64,000 bases of DNA from JAFLBI01 sp964616465 (GCA_964616465.1 CAZTTO010000004.1:62001-126000), one strand, 5' to 3'; shown: positions 1 through 9,139, numbered from the stretch's first letter. The notes: a model not told the origin generated them from the letters alone. Numbers and translations: made by a program.

Positions 1-76
1 TAGAGCACAAAGGTGCATATTATACATTAATTATCACCGAGGTTGCCTGAAAACGGTTATTTTTATCCAAAAAAAG

Positions 77-598
77 GTGAGAAATATATTGTCGGGTAAA
101 CAATTGGCACTCACAGTCCAACGTCTAGCACAGCATATTCTGGAGGATCATCTAAATGTATCTGAAATTGTGCTGATTGGTATTCAACCAAGGGGAGTAC
201 TATTTAGCGATAGGCTTTATCAAGCTATTCAGACAATTGATCCCTCTAAAAAAGTTAATTATGGGAGGTTAGATATCACTTTTTATCGAGACGATATCAG
301 AAAGGAGCTGCATATTGCAAATGCTACAGACGTGAACTTTTCAATTGAAAATAAACAAGTGGTTTTGGTTGATGATGTATTATATACAGGCAGGACCATT
401 CGTTCTGCTTTTGATGCTTTATTGGCTTTTGGAAGACCTGCGGGTGTGAAGCTATGTGTACTTATTGACAGGAGGTTTAGTAGAGAGTTTCCCATTCAGC
501 CAGATTATGTAGGAAAATCAATAGATTCACTATTTTCTCAAAAAGTCAAGGTTTTTTGGGAGGATGATAGCTTGGAGGGGCGAGTAGAATTTCTATGA
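77..598 (+). CDS. pyrR: PyrR-type phosphoribosyltransferase
   Basis: This 173-residue protein is a type I phosphoribosyltransferase of the PyrR family, cytoplasmic, with expected uracil phosphoribosyltransferase activity and a possible regulatory role in pyrimidine synthesis. The PRPP-binding loop VVLVDDVLYTGRT lies at residues 95-107, and the N-terminal ILSGKQL resembles the family start. The start codon is GTG. The frame stays open to the window edge, but family length favours this GTG, which follows an A-rich stretch rather than a clear SD. The gene is followed after 35 bases by pyrB, the usual partner. I see no PyrR-binding attenuator upstream, but only 76 bases are visible. A second, diverged PRTase occurs at 58473. 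Confidence 0.9.
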   Translation: MRNILSGKQLALTVQRLAQHILEDHLNVSEIVLIGIQPRGVLFSDRLYQAIQTIDPSKKVNYGRLDITFYRDDIRKELHIANATDVNFSIENKQVVLVDDVLYTGRTIRSAFDALLAFGRPAGVKLCVLIDRRFSREFPIQPDYVGKSIDSLFSQKVKVFWEDDSLEGRVEFL

Positions 599-618
599 AA
601 CAAGCTAATTTATTCTAT

Positions 619-626
619 TAACTTTG
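619..626 (+). promoter_or_regulatory. -7 promoter box for pyrB
   Basis: TAACTTTG matches the Bacteroidota -7 consensus TAnnTTTG. It ends seven bases before the pyrB ATG. No convincing TTG/TTTG -33 element is at the expected distance, so pyrB may also be read through from pyrR. Confidence 0.45.
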
Positions 627-633
627 TTCCTCA

Positions 634-1563
634 ATGAAAAGCGCCGTTCAACACTTGTTGGGAATTAAGGACTTGCACCAAGAAGACATTTCATTGATTT
701 TGTCGACCGCAAAGCAATTCAAAGAAGTTTTACAAAGACCTGTTAAAAAAGTTCCCTCATTAAGAGATATCACTATAGTGAATCTTTTCTATGAAAACTC
801 TACTCGTACACGAATGAGTTTTGAATTAGCTCAAAAGCGTTTGTCGGCTGATGTTATTAATTTTTCTGCTTCAACCAGCTCAGCTAAAAAAGGAGAAACC
901 CTCTTAGATACTGTCAGGAATATCCTGAGTATGAAAGTGGATATGGTGGTAATGCGACATAGTGCGAGTGGTGCTCCACATTTTTTAGCTCAACATATTC
1001 CAGCAGCTATTGTAAATGCAGGCGACGGTATTAATGAACATCCAACACAAGCTTTATTAGATGCCTTTTCTATGATTGAAAAGTTTGGGGATCTAAAAGG
1101 TCTTAAAGTTGCCATTATTGGAGACATTATGCACAGTCGTGTTGCCCTTAGTAATATGTATTTGCTTAAGAAGATGGGTGCTAAAATTAAAGTTTGCGGT
1201 CCTCCTACTTTAATTCCAAAGCATTTGGTAGAAGCTTTGCAAGTTGAAGTGACTTATAGTGTAGAAGATGCTTTACAATGGTGCGATGTTGCCAATGTGC
1301 TTAGAATTCAATTAGAGCGGCAAAACCAACCTTTGTTTTCTTCTTTACGTGAATATAATTTGGCTTATGGTATTACCAGGGCTAAACTCGATAAGCTTCA
1401 ACAACCAATTACAATCATGCATCCTGGTCCAATTAATCGCGGCGTTGAACTAGATAGTGATGTAGCAGATGGACCACATTCCATAATTTTAGATCAGGTT
1501 GAGAATGGGGTAGCGGTTAGAATGGCAGTCATGTTTTTGCTTTCTAATCCTAACCGTTCTTAA
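634..1563 (+). CDS. pyrB: aspartate carbamoyltransferase, catalytic subunit
   Basis: This enzyme makes carbamoyl-aspartate from carbamoyl phosphate and aspartate, the committed step of pyrimidine synthesis. At 309 residues it has the usual length for PyrB. The carbamoyl-phosphate loop STRTR is at residues 56-60, HPTQ at 136-139, and HPGPINRG near the C-terminus at 263-270. It sits directly after pyrR and 17 bases before coaD, suggesting co-transcription. A -7-like box immediately upstream could give it its own promoter. No pyrI regulatory subunit is seen in the window. Confidence 0.96.
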   Translation: MKSAVQHLLGIKDLHQEDISLILSTAKQFKEVLQRPVKKVPSLRDITIVNLFYENSTRTRMSFELAQKRLSADVINFSASTSSAKKGETLLDTVRNILSMKVDMVVMRHSASGAPHFLAQHIPAAIVNAGDGINEHPTQALLDAFSMIEKFGDLKGLKVAIIGDIMHSRVALSNMYLLKKMGAKIKVCGPPTLIPKHLVEALQVEVTYSVEDALQWCDVANVLRIQLERQNQPLFSSLREYNLAYGITRAKLDKLQQPITIMHPGPINRGVELDSDVADGPHSIILDQVENGVAVRMAVMFLLSNPNRS

Positions 1564-1580
1564 TCAAATACCCTTGCCTA

Positions 1581-2054
1581 ATGAGTAGAATTTGTCTTTT
1601 CCCAGGAACGTTTGATCCAGTTACACTTGGACATGTAGATATTATTCAAAGAGCGCTTCCCTTGTTCGATAAAATTTATGTGGGTATAGGAACCAATTCT
1701 GCAAAGAAGCCAATGTTTAGTGCTGAACAGCGTGCTAAATGGGTAAAAGAGATTTTTGTAAATGAACCCAAAGTAGAAGCAATTATCTATGAAGGATTAA
1801 CCATTGAATACTGTAAGCAAATAAATGCATCTTTTATACTTCGCGGTATTCGTTATGTAAGCGATTTTGAATATGAGAAAACAATTGCTGATGCAAATAG
1901 AACTTTAGACAGAACTATTGAAACTGTTTTCTTAACAGGAGAGCCAAAATATACATCTGTAGCATCCACCATTGTTAGAGACATTATTGCGAATGGGGGA
2001 GATGCTAGTCCGTTTTTACCCGATTTAGTTGCACAATATCTTTACAAGAAATAA
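1581..2054 (+). CDS. coaD: phosphopantetheine adenylyltransferase
   Basis: CoaD transfers AMP from ATP to 4'-phosphopantetheine, the penultimate step of coenzyme A synthesis. The 157-residue length is typical. The nucleotidyltransferase signature FPGTFDPVTLGH is at residues 7-18, containing the (H/T)xGH motif, and the C-terminal TSVASTIVRDI segment corresponds to the second nucleotide-binding motif. It lies in a tight plus-strand run after pyrB and two bases before the thioesterase gene, so the four genes from pyrR are probably one transcriptional unit. Confidence 0.96.
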   Translation: MSRICLFPGTFDPVTLGHVDIIQRALPLFDKIYVGIGTNSAKKPMFSAEQRAKWVKEIFVNEPKVEAIIYEGLTIEYCKQINASFILRGIRYVSDFEYEKTIADANRTLDRTIETVFLTGEPKYTSVASTIVRDIIANGGDASPFLPDLVAQYLYKK

Positions 2055-2056
2055 TT

Positions 2057-2506
2057 ATGGCGGAATCAATTTGGTTTAAATCTGACTTGAAGTTGGAGGA
2101 TTTAAGTTTTTTAGGTAAAGGAACATTAGGAGAGCATTTGGGCATGGAATTTTGTGAAATTGGTCCCAGCTTTTTGAAGGCAACCATGCCTGTAGATCAT
2201 AGAACCAAGCAACCCTATGGACTATTACACGGAGGTGCATCTGTAGCCTTAGCTGAAACCATGGGAAGTGTAGGTGCCGCTTTAACTGTAAATCCAGAAA
2301 AGTGGATATGTGTTGGATTAGAAATTAATGCGAATCATGTTCGTTCAGTTCGATCAGGATTTGTAACTGGTGTAGCAAAACCTAAGCACAGAGGTGCAAC
2401 CACTCAAGTATGGGAAATAGAAATTTTTGATGAAAAAGGAAAATTGGTCTGTATAAGTCGACTTACAGTGGCTGTCCTAAAGAATCCAAATACTATTCAA
2501 TCTTAA
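2057..2506 (+). CDS. hotdog-fold acyl-CoA thioesterase (PaaI/YdiI type)
   Basis: A 149-residue hotdog thioesterase. The segment HGGASVALAE at residues 58-67 matches the YdiI/MenI active-site helix, with Glu67 as the likely catalytic carboxylate. In YdiI-like enzymes the substrate is 1,4-dihydroxy-2-naphthoyl-CoA, in the menaquinone pathway. Related PaaI enzymes act on phenylacetyl-CoA derivatives, so the substrate here is not settled. It begins two bases after coaD. Its 3' end overlaps the 3' end of the convergent minus-strand gene by 14 bases. Confidence 0.85.
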   Translation: MAESIWFKSDLKLEDLSFLGKGTLGEHLGMEFCEIGPSFLKATMPVDHRTKQPYGLLHGGASVALAETMGSVGAALTVNPEKWICVGLEINANHVRSVRSGFVTGVAKPKHRGATTQVWEIEIFDEKGKLVCISRLTVAVLKNPNTIQS

Positions 2507-2987
2507 ACTCGAATCCATTTTCTCTGGTTAGTTTCTTGCCATGCAACTGAGGACCAAAAAATGCAGCAGCACCAGCCCCAATAAGCCCACCTGCAAGTGC
2601 AGGACTGTAGTTCATGGTACTTTCATTGCTTGATATATCTAGTGCTATTAATGAACCAGTAACAGCCAAAATAGTTCCAAATGCAGCACCTAAAGATCTT
2701 CCAGTTCTGTTAAATGATCGAATGGCTGTAATATCTTTTAGTGTGATTGTATCCCTGAAATTACTATTTCTGTTATATCCTCGAACAATTAAAGAGTTGG
2801 TATTCACATTAATTGCATCAATTTTACCACTGATTCGTTTTTCTCTATCGCCTTTTTCAAAATACAGTCGTACATTCTGTCCGTTTGAAAATGTATAAAC
2901 ACGCATGTCTTTTTTGACAATGAGTTGTTGCGCATCTACATAATAAGATGCGGTAAAACAAATAAGTAATGCAAATAAGTTTTTCAT
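2493..2987 (-). CDS. exported hypothetical protein
   Basis: Product unknown. The 164-residue protein starts with a signal peptide (about residues 1-19, ending near DAQ). A beta-rich middle follows, with short strands such as LIVRGYNRN and the IKDI-like element LKDITAI. Near residues 97-145 there are two glycine/alanine-rich hydrophobic stretches that could span a membrane or form a glycine-zipper hairpin. This layout resembles small Bacteroidota envelope proteins with a glycine-zipper tail. The gene is monocistronic, diverges from prfB and converges on the thioesterase gene. Confidence 0.7.
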   Translation of the reverse strand: MKNLFALLICFTASYYVDAQQLIVKKDMRVYTFSNGQNVRLYFEKGDREKRISGKIDAINVNTNSLIVRGYNRNSNFRDTITLKDITAIRSFNRTGRSLGAAFGTILAVTGSLIALDISSNESTMNYSPALAGGLIGAGAAAFFGPQLHGKKLTRENGFEFKIE

Positions 2988-3054
2988 ACAGGGGATTACA
3001 ATAGGCGAAAGTTACTGCTTTTCAGTCTCTCATAAAAAATCAGTTTTCAGTTTA

Positions 3055-3082
3055 TTTGCCATTTTTTTAAATCTTACATTTG
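3055..3082 (+). promoter_or_regulatory. promoter of prfB (-33 TTTG, -7 TACATTTG)
   Basis: TTTG at 3055-3058 and TACATTTG at 3075-3082 match the Bacteroidota -33/-7 pair, with 16 bases between them. Only four bases separate the -7 box from the prfB ATG at 3087, so transcription probably starts at or within a base or two of the start codon. Confidence 0.65.
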
Positions 3083-3086
3083 CACC

Positions 3087-4185
3087 ATGACACAAGAGCA
3101 TTTGAAAGATATGAGGGACCGAGTTCAGGTCCTGAGGAGGTTTCTTTGACTACGAAAACCGACAAGTAAAAAACGAACAAGATAAGCAACTATCGCTTTC
3201 ACCAGGATTTTGGGACGACAATAAAAGGGCCACAGCAATACTCAAAGACATAAAGGTTAATGAGTACTGGATGCGCATGTACGATGATGTGAATGCAGCA
3301 GTAGAAGATTTTGCCGTATTACTCGATTTTTTTAAATCGGGAGATGCTTCAGAAGAAGAAACAAAAGACGCTTACGATAGCGCACTCAATAAAATAGATG
3401 ATGCAGAATTTAAGAGCACTCTTAATGAACTAGAGGATGAATTAAGTGCTGTTCTTCAAATAAACTCTGGCGCTGGTGGTACTGAGAGTCAAGATTGGGC
3501 AGAAATGTTATTGAGGATGTATAGAATGTATGGAGAGAAGCAAGGATGGAAAGTAACAGAACTTGATTTTCAGGAGGGAGATGGCGCTGGTATAAAAACT
3601 GCAACTTTACAATTTGACGGGGCTTTTGCATATGGATTTCTAAAAGCTGAAAGTGGCGTACATCGCTTGGTTCGTATTTCTCCTTTTGATAGCAACGCAA
3701 GGCGACATACATCTTTTGCATCAGTGTTTGTTTATCCATTGATAGATGATACAATTGAGATTGATATCAAAGATGCAGAAGTGAAAATGGAAACTGCCCG
3801 AAGTGGGGGAGCTGGTGGACAAAACGTAAACAAGGTTGAAACAAAAGTTATGTTGACTCACTTGCCAACTGGTATTGTGGTTATTTGTCAAACTGAAAGA
3901 ACCCAATTAGGTAACCGTGAGAAAGCTATGCAAATGTTGAAAAGCCGATTGTATGAAGAAGAACTCAGAAAAAGAGAAGAAGCTAAAAATGCAACTAATG
4001 CCAAAAAGAAAAAAATTGAGTGGGGCAGCCAAATTAGAAGCTATGTTTTCCATCCGTATAAAATGATTAAAGATCACAGAACTGATTTTGAAGTAGGTAA
4101 TATACAACCTGTAATGGATGGTGAATTGGATGGCTTCATCAAAACCTATCTTATGTCAGCTAAGGACGATACAACGGAAAGCTAA
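3087..4185 (+). CDS. prfB: peptide chain release factor 2, with +1 programmed frameshift
   Basis: RF2 ends translation at UGA and UAA. The gene is in two frames: 3087-3146 encodes the first 20 residues up to an in-frame TGA (3147-3149), and the rest continues in the +1 frame from GAC at 3148, giving 365 residues. The sequence around the shift, AGGAGG TTT CTT TGA C, is the classical prfB autoregulatory site, so this is not a pseudogene. The stop-codon-recognition tripeptide SPF is at about residues 198-200 and the catalytic GGQ at about 243-245, both as in bacterial RF2. The next downstream ATG at 3271 would lose the N-terminal domain. A hairpin terminator follows the stop. Confidence 0.95.
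3135..3150 (+). promoter_or_regulatory. prfB programmed +1 frameshift site
   Basis: An SD-like AGGAGG at 3135-3140 lies three bases before the slippery CTT (3144-3146), followed by TGA C. When RF2 is scarce the ribosome slips from CTT onto TTT and reads GAC. In other bacteria the upstream purines pair with the 16S tail to push the slip. Confidence 0.93.
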
Positions 4186-4202
4186 TAACATTATTGAGTA
4201 AA

Positions 4203-4237
4203 AAAGGGTGCTATTTCAGCACCCTTTCATTTTTTTA
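4203..4237 (+). terminator. rho-independent terminator after prfB
   Basis: A 9-bp stem (AAAGGGTGC / GCACCCTTT) with a 7-base loop is followed by CAT7. It ends prfB. On the other strand the A-rich left flank supplies a T-tract, so it may also end nhaA transcription. Confidence 0.9.
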
Positions 4238-5443
4238 TTCATCATCAGAAATCAGTTCTGGATTTATTGGCTTATTTCTATTAAGCCATAATATTGCAAC
4301 TATGATTGCTGTAATTGAGGCTAACAAAACAGCCATTTTTGCAATGTTTTGGGTAGTAACATCTTTGAATGCAAGAGTTGCTATAAAAATGGACATCGTA
4401 AATCCAATACCTGCTAAAATACCTGCACCAATTAATCCATACCAATTGCTGTTTTTAGGGAGATCGGCCAGTTTTGCTTGAACCAAAATTTTACAAGCAG
4501 CATAAATTCCAAGAGGCTTGCCCAAAAATAATCCAAGCATAATACCCCAGCTTACTTTACTATTCATAACTCCAGCAGCAGCTTCACTTGATACTGGGAT
4601 TGCAGTGTTTGCCATTGCAAAAATTGGCATCACAAAAAAGTACACCCAGTTATGTAAAGCCATTTCAAGTCGCTTGATGTATTTAATTGGTATCATAAAT
4701 GCAAAAATTACGCCTGCAATAGTTGCATGAATGCCCGAATTAAAGGTACAATACCAAAGAATAGCTCCGAATAATGCATGCCATATACCAAGACTTATTT
4801 GACGCTTATTTAGCAAATAAAGAAATCCAATTGCTGAGGCTGCTCCTGCAAAATATCCCCAATGAATACTATCGCCATAAAACAAAGCAATCACTACAAT
4901 GGCCCCCAAATCATCTATAATAGCTAAGGCTGTAAGAAATACTTTTAATGCAAAAGGAACTCTATTACCTAAAAGAGAGGCTACCCCAAGAGAAAAGGCA
5001 ATATCGGTTGCCATTGGAATTCCCCAACCATGTGCCTCTGGAGTACCTTTATTAATAAGCATATAAATGACAGCAGGTACTAACATTCCTCCAAGTGCTC
5101 CAGCTATTGGAAGTACAGCTTTTTTAATAGATGAAAGTTCTCCCATCTTAAGCTCTCTTTTAATTTCGAGTCCGGCCAGAAAAAAGAATATGGCCATAAA
5201 TGCATCATTGATGATAAGTAGCAAGGAGTTTGGCAAACTTAAAAATCCAATATGCAAATGATGGCTTTTTGTACCATCAAAATGATTTTCCCAAAAGTTT
5301 ATATAGCTTTCTCCAAAATGTCCCAAATTGGCTAAAATCATTGAAACAACTGTACAACTTAAAAGTATGATACCAATTGCACGGCTATCATGTATGAACT
5401 CCTTCAATGGGTTTAAAAATCTTCTTTTTAAAAATAGAATCAT
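4235..5443 (-). CDS. nhaA: Na+/H+ antiporter NhaA
   Basis: An inner-membrane antiporter that exchanges cytoplasmic sodium for external protons. The 402-residue length and about a dozen hydrophobic segments fit NhaA. The ion-binding aspartate pair is in the segment IIDDLGAI (residues 177-178), and the TDIAFSLGV segment carries the unwound-helix residues around Asp147. Transcribed on the minus strand directly after the OstA-like gene (three bases between), so it may be the last gene of the mlaD-ostA transcript. Confidence 0.95.
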   Translation of the reverse strand: MILFLKRRFLNPLKEFIHDSRAIGIILLSCTVVSMILANLGHFGESYINFWENHFDGTKSHHLHIGFLSLPNSLLLIINDAFMAIFFFLAGLEIKRELKMGELSSIKKAVLPIAGALGGMLVPAVIYMLINKGTPEAHGWGIPMATDIAFSLGVASLLGNRVPFALKVFLTALAIIDDLGAIVVIALFYGDSIHWGYFAGAASAIGFLYLLNKRQISLGIWHALFGAILWYCTFNSGIHATIAGVIFAFMIPIKYIKRLEMALHNWVYFFVMPIFAMANTAIPVSSEAAAGVMNSKVSWGIMLGLFLGKPLGIYAACKILVQAKLADLPKNSNWYGLIGAGILAGIGFTMSIFIATLAFKDVTTQNIAKMAVLLASITAIIVAILWLNRNKPINPELISDDE

Positions 5444-5446
5444 ATG

Positions 5447-7063
5447 CTATAAACTTAAAATGTCAAATTTTGATTTAGGACGCTTTACTTCGAGCCATTT
5501 AAATTTTCTGATGCGTAATATTGAATGGTCAGTTGAGTTCATGGGGAGCAAACTTCCTTTCACTTCAAAAAGTAGTTTTACTTCTTGTGGAGTATTGTCA
5601 TCTGCTTCTGGATCAAACCAAATTTCAACTACATCACTTGTTGCCTGATTTACGCCAGCATATTTTTTTTCCTCATCAACTGCGTAGTATATTGTTTCTG
5701 CGCTTCCTTTTGCTCTTAATACTTGAATTCTACCTTTTGTGAAATATCCATTGATGGTATTGCCGCTAACCTGATTATAATAATCTTTTTCAACAAACTG
5801 AATTGATGCTGCATTCTCGAATACTCTTAGTTGTTCGGGTTTTCCATCTTTCATATACAAGTAAATAGTATCGCCTGTAACTTGATTTTGTTGAGCCCAT
5901 AATACTGGTTCTTTGAATAATCTAAATACGGAATCTTCTAAACTGTAAAACAAGCTATCACCCACTGCTTGCATAGAATCTGTAAAAATCCGAACATTTC
6001 TAAATGCTTCAAACATTTTATCGGTACTATCGGGTAATGGTTTACCATAAAATGAGCTATCCCTAACAAAAGGAACTGTGCGTTCTTTTTGGAATAAGCT
6101 TAATCTTGAAGAAAATAAAGTATCCGCAGTTATGAATACTGAATCACGTTTTTGTTTAATTAGTAGGAGGGGCTTTTGAGTTGCAAGAAAAGAATTGGTT
6201 TTATTATTTGTTTTAATGTGATTGGCTATAAGATCTACACCATTGGTGCTGTCTTTGCTTCTGTAAACAGCATTGCCCTTGAACTCACTTAATCCGGTAC
6301 TATCGTCAAACGCCATTTCATTTGCAGTGAAGGTATACGTTGAGTCGTCTATAAATGGGCGCTTATTAAAAAATCCTTTTTTTTGTTTTAAGTCGTATAA
6401 GCCATCGGTTGCACGTATAGTTCTTTTACCCTCTTTAATGATTGTAGGAGAAAGTAATGTAACCATTTCTGCAGCCGTATTGTATTGTAGTGTGTCTGCA
6501 CGTATGGTTTTTTCTGGATCAGTAAAGACAACTTGTTTTTTAAATATTACATCTTTAGTTTCACCATAATAGAAGCCTTCTTGGCTTACAAGCGTTGTTT
6601 TCTTGTTTACAACTCTTCCTCCTTTTCTATAAATACCAATCTTAAGTTGGGTATCATACTCTAAATCATCTGTCGTTAAAATTCCTTTCCCGTCTTTAAG
6701 TACAACTTTCTTTTGAAGAAAAGCCCGTTTTTCTTTTCCTAAATATTTTAAATACTGTGCAGAAACTTGAATGGTGTCTGCATCATTAATTCTAACATTT
6801 CCAAAAGCTTCAACTAAATTTTCTTGCTGTGTTAAAATGAGGCTATCTGCAAAAAATAAAGTATTATCCTGCTTCATTTGAACATTTCCAACATAAGTGA
6901 TGTATGATTTATTGCTATCACTTTTTATGTAAGTTTCTTTTTCAGCAAAAAGAATTTCAACCCTTTTGAAAGTCCGGCTAGTATCTGGATTTCTTTGGGC
7001 AAAAATACAGGATGAAGAAATGATCCCGCCAAGGAACAATATCCAAACAAATAGAAACTTCAT
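5447..7063 (-). CDS. OstA-like protein (LptA/LptC-family LPS transport)
   Basis: A 538-residue exported protein with a signal peptide (residues 1 to about 22, ending near IFAQ). The N-terminal half has OstA/LptA-type beta-jellyroll repeats, recognisable by recurrent VxNVxxxxxDTxxxxADSL-like units such as YVGNVQMKQDNTLFFADSL split over successive repeats. In the periplasm such proteins form the bridge that carries LPS to LptD. Bacteroidota versions are much longer than the roughly 185-residue proteobacterial LptA. The gene abuts an MCE gene upstream with no spacer and lies close to an LptD gene, which supports the role. The C-terminal half is less characteristic. Confidence 0.8.
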   Translation of the reverse strand: MKFLFVWILFLGGIISSSCIFAQRNPDTSRTFKRVEILFAEKETYIKSDSNKSYITYVGNVQMKQDNTLFFADSLILTQQENLVEAFGNVRINDADTIQVSAQYLKYLGKEKRAFLQKKVVLKDGKGILTTDDLEYDTQLKIGIYRKGGRVVNKKTTLVSQEGFYYGETKDVIFKKQVVFTDPEKTIRADTLQYNTAAEMVTLLSPTIIKEGKRTIRATDGLYDLKQKKGFFNKRPFIDDSTYTFTANEMAFDDSTGLSEFKGNAVYRSKDSTNGVDLIANHIKTNNKTNSFLATQKPLLLIKQKRDSVFITADTLFSSRLSLFQKERTVPFVRDSSFYGKPLPDSTDKMFEAFRNVRIFTDSMQAVGDSLFYSLEDSVFRLFKEPVLWAQQNQVTGDTIYLYMKDGKPEQLRVFENAASIQFVEKDYYNQVSGNTINGYFTKGRIQVLRAKGSAETIYYAVDEEKKYAGVNQATSDVVEIWFDPEADDNTPQEVKLLFEVKGSLLPMNSTDHSILRIRKFKWLEVKRPKSKFDILSL

Positions 7064-8077
7064 TTATTGTTTTCCTCCAAGGTTGGATGAATCTGATAAA
7101 GGTTGTAATAATGGTCCCGATTTGTCTTTTTTTCCAAACACAGAAAGGGATACATATCTTTTTGGATGCACACGCAAGTCGTCGAGTAAAATATTGGCAC
7201 TGCGCACTGTTTGGGAGAGATTGTTATACAATGTTGGATCTTGCATAAGCTTTCCCATAGAGCCTTCTCCTTTTTCTAAGCCAGTTAATATGGTTTGTAG
7301 TTGTTGCGTTGTTGCAGACAGTTGCTTAATTGTTCCAGAAATATCTGCTTGAGCTAAATTACCTGTTGTTTTTTCAAGGTTAGTAAGGCTTTGGTTTATT
7401 TTTTGGTTGTTAGTATTTAAGTTTTCAGAAAACTTCTGCACCTGATTCATTGTAATTGCAATTGATCCTGTTTGATCTTGCAACATATTTTGTAGCGATG
7501 CTGAACTTTTTGTTAGAGATGCTGTGGTAGATTGTAAGTTGATTAATATTTGTTGTATGTTATTCTTTGCTTGAGGATCTAGTATAGAGCGCACTTGTTC
7601 TAGTGTTAGATTTAAGTTGGTAATTGTTTTGGTGAGCTCATCTGTAATTGGCCCCATTTTTTCAGAAAGTTCTCCTAAAAGTCCTTTGCTTTGGATGGTA
7701 GTAATGGTGTCACCCGATTTTAATAATTCTGCTGCATTGCCTAAAGTAATATTAATAGTAGCAGGACTTAAAGGTGTGGTTTCAATTGCTGCAAAAGAAT
7801 TTGCAGGTATATTAAATTTCTTTTTGAGCTTAATAGTGATGACAATTTCTTTTAAGTTAGGATCTGCATTCACAATATCGTACACTGCTCCAACCTGATA
7901 ACCATTTACATATACAGGATTTGAAACCATTAATCCTTTTGCATCTGGATACTTGGCATATAAAAAATTACCTGTTTTTACAACACTTCGGCCTTTTAAA
8001 AAATTAAAGCCTAGTATCAACAGGGTTATCGCAATGGCTGTAAGGGCTCCAATCTTGCTTTCGTTGGATATTTTCAT
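7064..8077 (-). CDS. MCE-domain (MlaD-like) lipid transport protein
   Basis: A 337-residue protein with one N-terminal membrane anchor (about residues 8-28) and an MCE domain at about 35-115, including the YVNGYQVGAVYDI segment. The C-terminal two thirds is predicted helical or coiled coil, rich in Asn, Gln, Thr and Leu. MCE proteins form hexameric rings that move phospholipids between inner and outer membranes. No MlaE/MlaF homologues are visible here. In many Bacteroidota the permease and ATPase are elsewhere. Its stop codon directly abuts the start of the OstA-like gene, so the two are co-transcribed. Confidence 0.88.
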   Translation of the reverse strand: MKISNESKIGALTAIAITLLILGFNFLKGRSVVKTGNFLYAKYPDAKGLMVSNPVYVNGYQVGAVYDIVNADPNLKEIVITIKLKKKFNIPANSFAAIETTPLSPATINITLGNAAELLKSGDTITTIQSKGLLGELSEKMGPITDELTKTITNLNLTLEQVRSILDPQAKNNIQQILINLQSTTASLTKSSASLQNMLQDQTGSIAITMNQVQKFSENLNTNNQKINQSLTNLEKTTGNLAQADISGTIKQLSATTQQLQTILTGLEKGEGSMGKLMQDPTLYNNLSQTVRSANILLDDLRVHPKRYVSLSVFGKKDKSGPLLQPLSDSSNLGGKQ

Positions 8078-8130
8078 GCAGCAAAACTAAGGTTTCTGAA
8101 TGGCATCCAAGCCGTTATGTCCTGTTAAAA

Positions 8131-9081
8131 TCAACGCTGTCCGCCTTTTGCCGGAGAAATACTTGACTGTGAATTTGAGCTTTTATTCTCCAAAGAAAAC
8201 TTATAACGCTTTAACGCTCTTACAATTGCTGTGCATATTTCAATTTGGCCTTGTTCACTATTTAAATAGTCTTCTTCTTCAGGGTTAGAAATAAAACCTG
8301 TTTCAATTAAAACAGCTGGCATTGCCACAGCATGTAAAACCCAAATTCCTTTTTGACGTTGTTGAGCTTTTCTACTAATGCGACCAAATTTTTGAAATTC
8401 TTCTTCTACAGTCATGGCTAATAATGCACTTCTTTCAAAATATTGTTTTGACTTTAGAGAATACAATTGAAACTTAACTGGGTCGTATGGGTCAAAGTCG
8501 GCTAACTCTCTTGCTGAAACACTATCTAAATATAGATTTTCGTTTTCTTGCATGGCACCCAACTTCTCTTCATTTTTATTGTTTCCCCAAATAAAAGTTT
8601 CAGTGCCTTTTGCTGGGTTGGGCGATGTCCATGTTCTGTAAACAGGTACTTTCTTAGTTATTTTTTTGCCTTTTGAATTTCTTACAGTTCTGGTTTCGTA
8701 ATGACTCAGTTCTCGATGTCTTATTCCCTCTGCAGAATTTACATGAATACTCACAAACAAATCACCTTTAGCTTCATTTGCCATTCGGGCTTTAACTGTC
8801 ACAGGATCAAAAATGTCTGTTTTTCTAGTCATGTAAATGTCAACATCGGGCATTTCCTGCTTGAGCATTTGCTCCAAGCGAAGAGAAATAGCCAAACAAA
8901 TGTCTTTTTCAGTAGAATAACGTCCTCTGGCACCTGGATCACTTCCTCCGTGGCCAGCATCAATTACTATTCTTCTAACGCCTTGTCGAGGTTGTTTTTT
9001 GGGATCATTTTCACCATTTGCCAACCCTTCAAGTGTCATTAAACCCACTAATGTGAAAAAAAATAGCCGTAACATCTTCAT
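8131..9081 (-). CDS. N-acetylmuramoyl-L-alanine amidase (AmiC-like)
   Basis: A periplasmic zinc amidase (Amidase_3 fold) that cuts the bond between muramic acid and the stem peptide during cell separation. The 316-residue protein has a signal peptide (about residues 1-22). It carries the first zinc motif DAGHGG (His44), a likely Glu ligand in the STEKD segment, the second His in SIHVNS, and the catalytic Glu in VLIETGFISN. No SPOR or LysM domain is seen. An insertion around residues 125-190 is typical of regulated amidases. It precedes the mlaD-ostA pair on the same strand after a 53-base gap. Confidence 0.93.
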   Translation of the reverse strand: MKMLRLFFFTLVGLMTLEGLANGENDPKKQPRQGVRRIVIDAGHGGSDPGARGRYSTEKDICLAISLRLEQMLKQEMPDVDIYMTRKTDIFDPVTVKARMANEAKGDLFVSIHVNSAEGIRHRELSHYETRTVRNSKGKKITKKVPVYRTWTSPNPAKGTETFIWGNNKNEEKLGAMQENENLYLDSVSARELADFDPYDPVKFQLYSLKSKQYFERSALLAMTVEEEFQKFGRISRKAQQRQKGIWVLHAVAMPAVLIETGFISNPEEEDYLNSEQGQIEICTAIVRALKRYKFSLENKSSNSQSSISPAKGGQR

Positions 9082-9131
9082 ATCAATTCGTTAATAAGGT
9101 AAAGGAAAGACCATGAATGTGGGCGAAACAT

Positions 9132-9139
9132 TATTTTTG
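9132..9139 (+). promoter_or_regulatory. -7 promoter box for lptD
   Basis: TATTTTTG fits TAnnTTTG and ends 11 bases before the ATG at 9151. The -33 element is not clear. Confidence 0.45.

Noticed and set aside
3087..3149. prfB looks like a pseudogene with an early in-frame stop
   Set aside because: The stop is the known programmed frameshift site, and the downstream frame encodes a complete RF2.
6966..7352. A 128-codon open frame on the plus strand across the ostA/mlaD junction
   Set aside because: It is antisense to two well-supported genes and its translation shows no family features.
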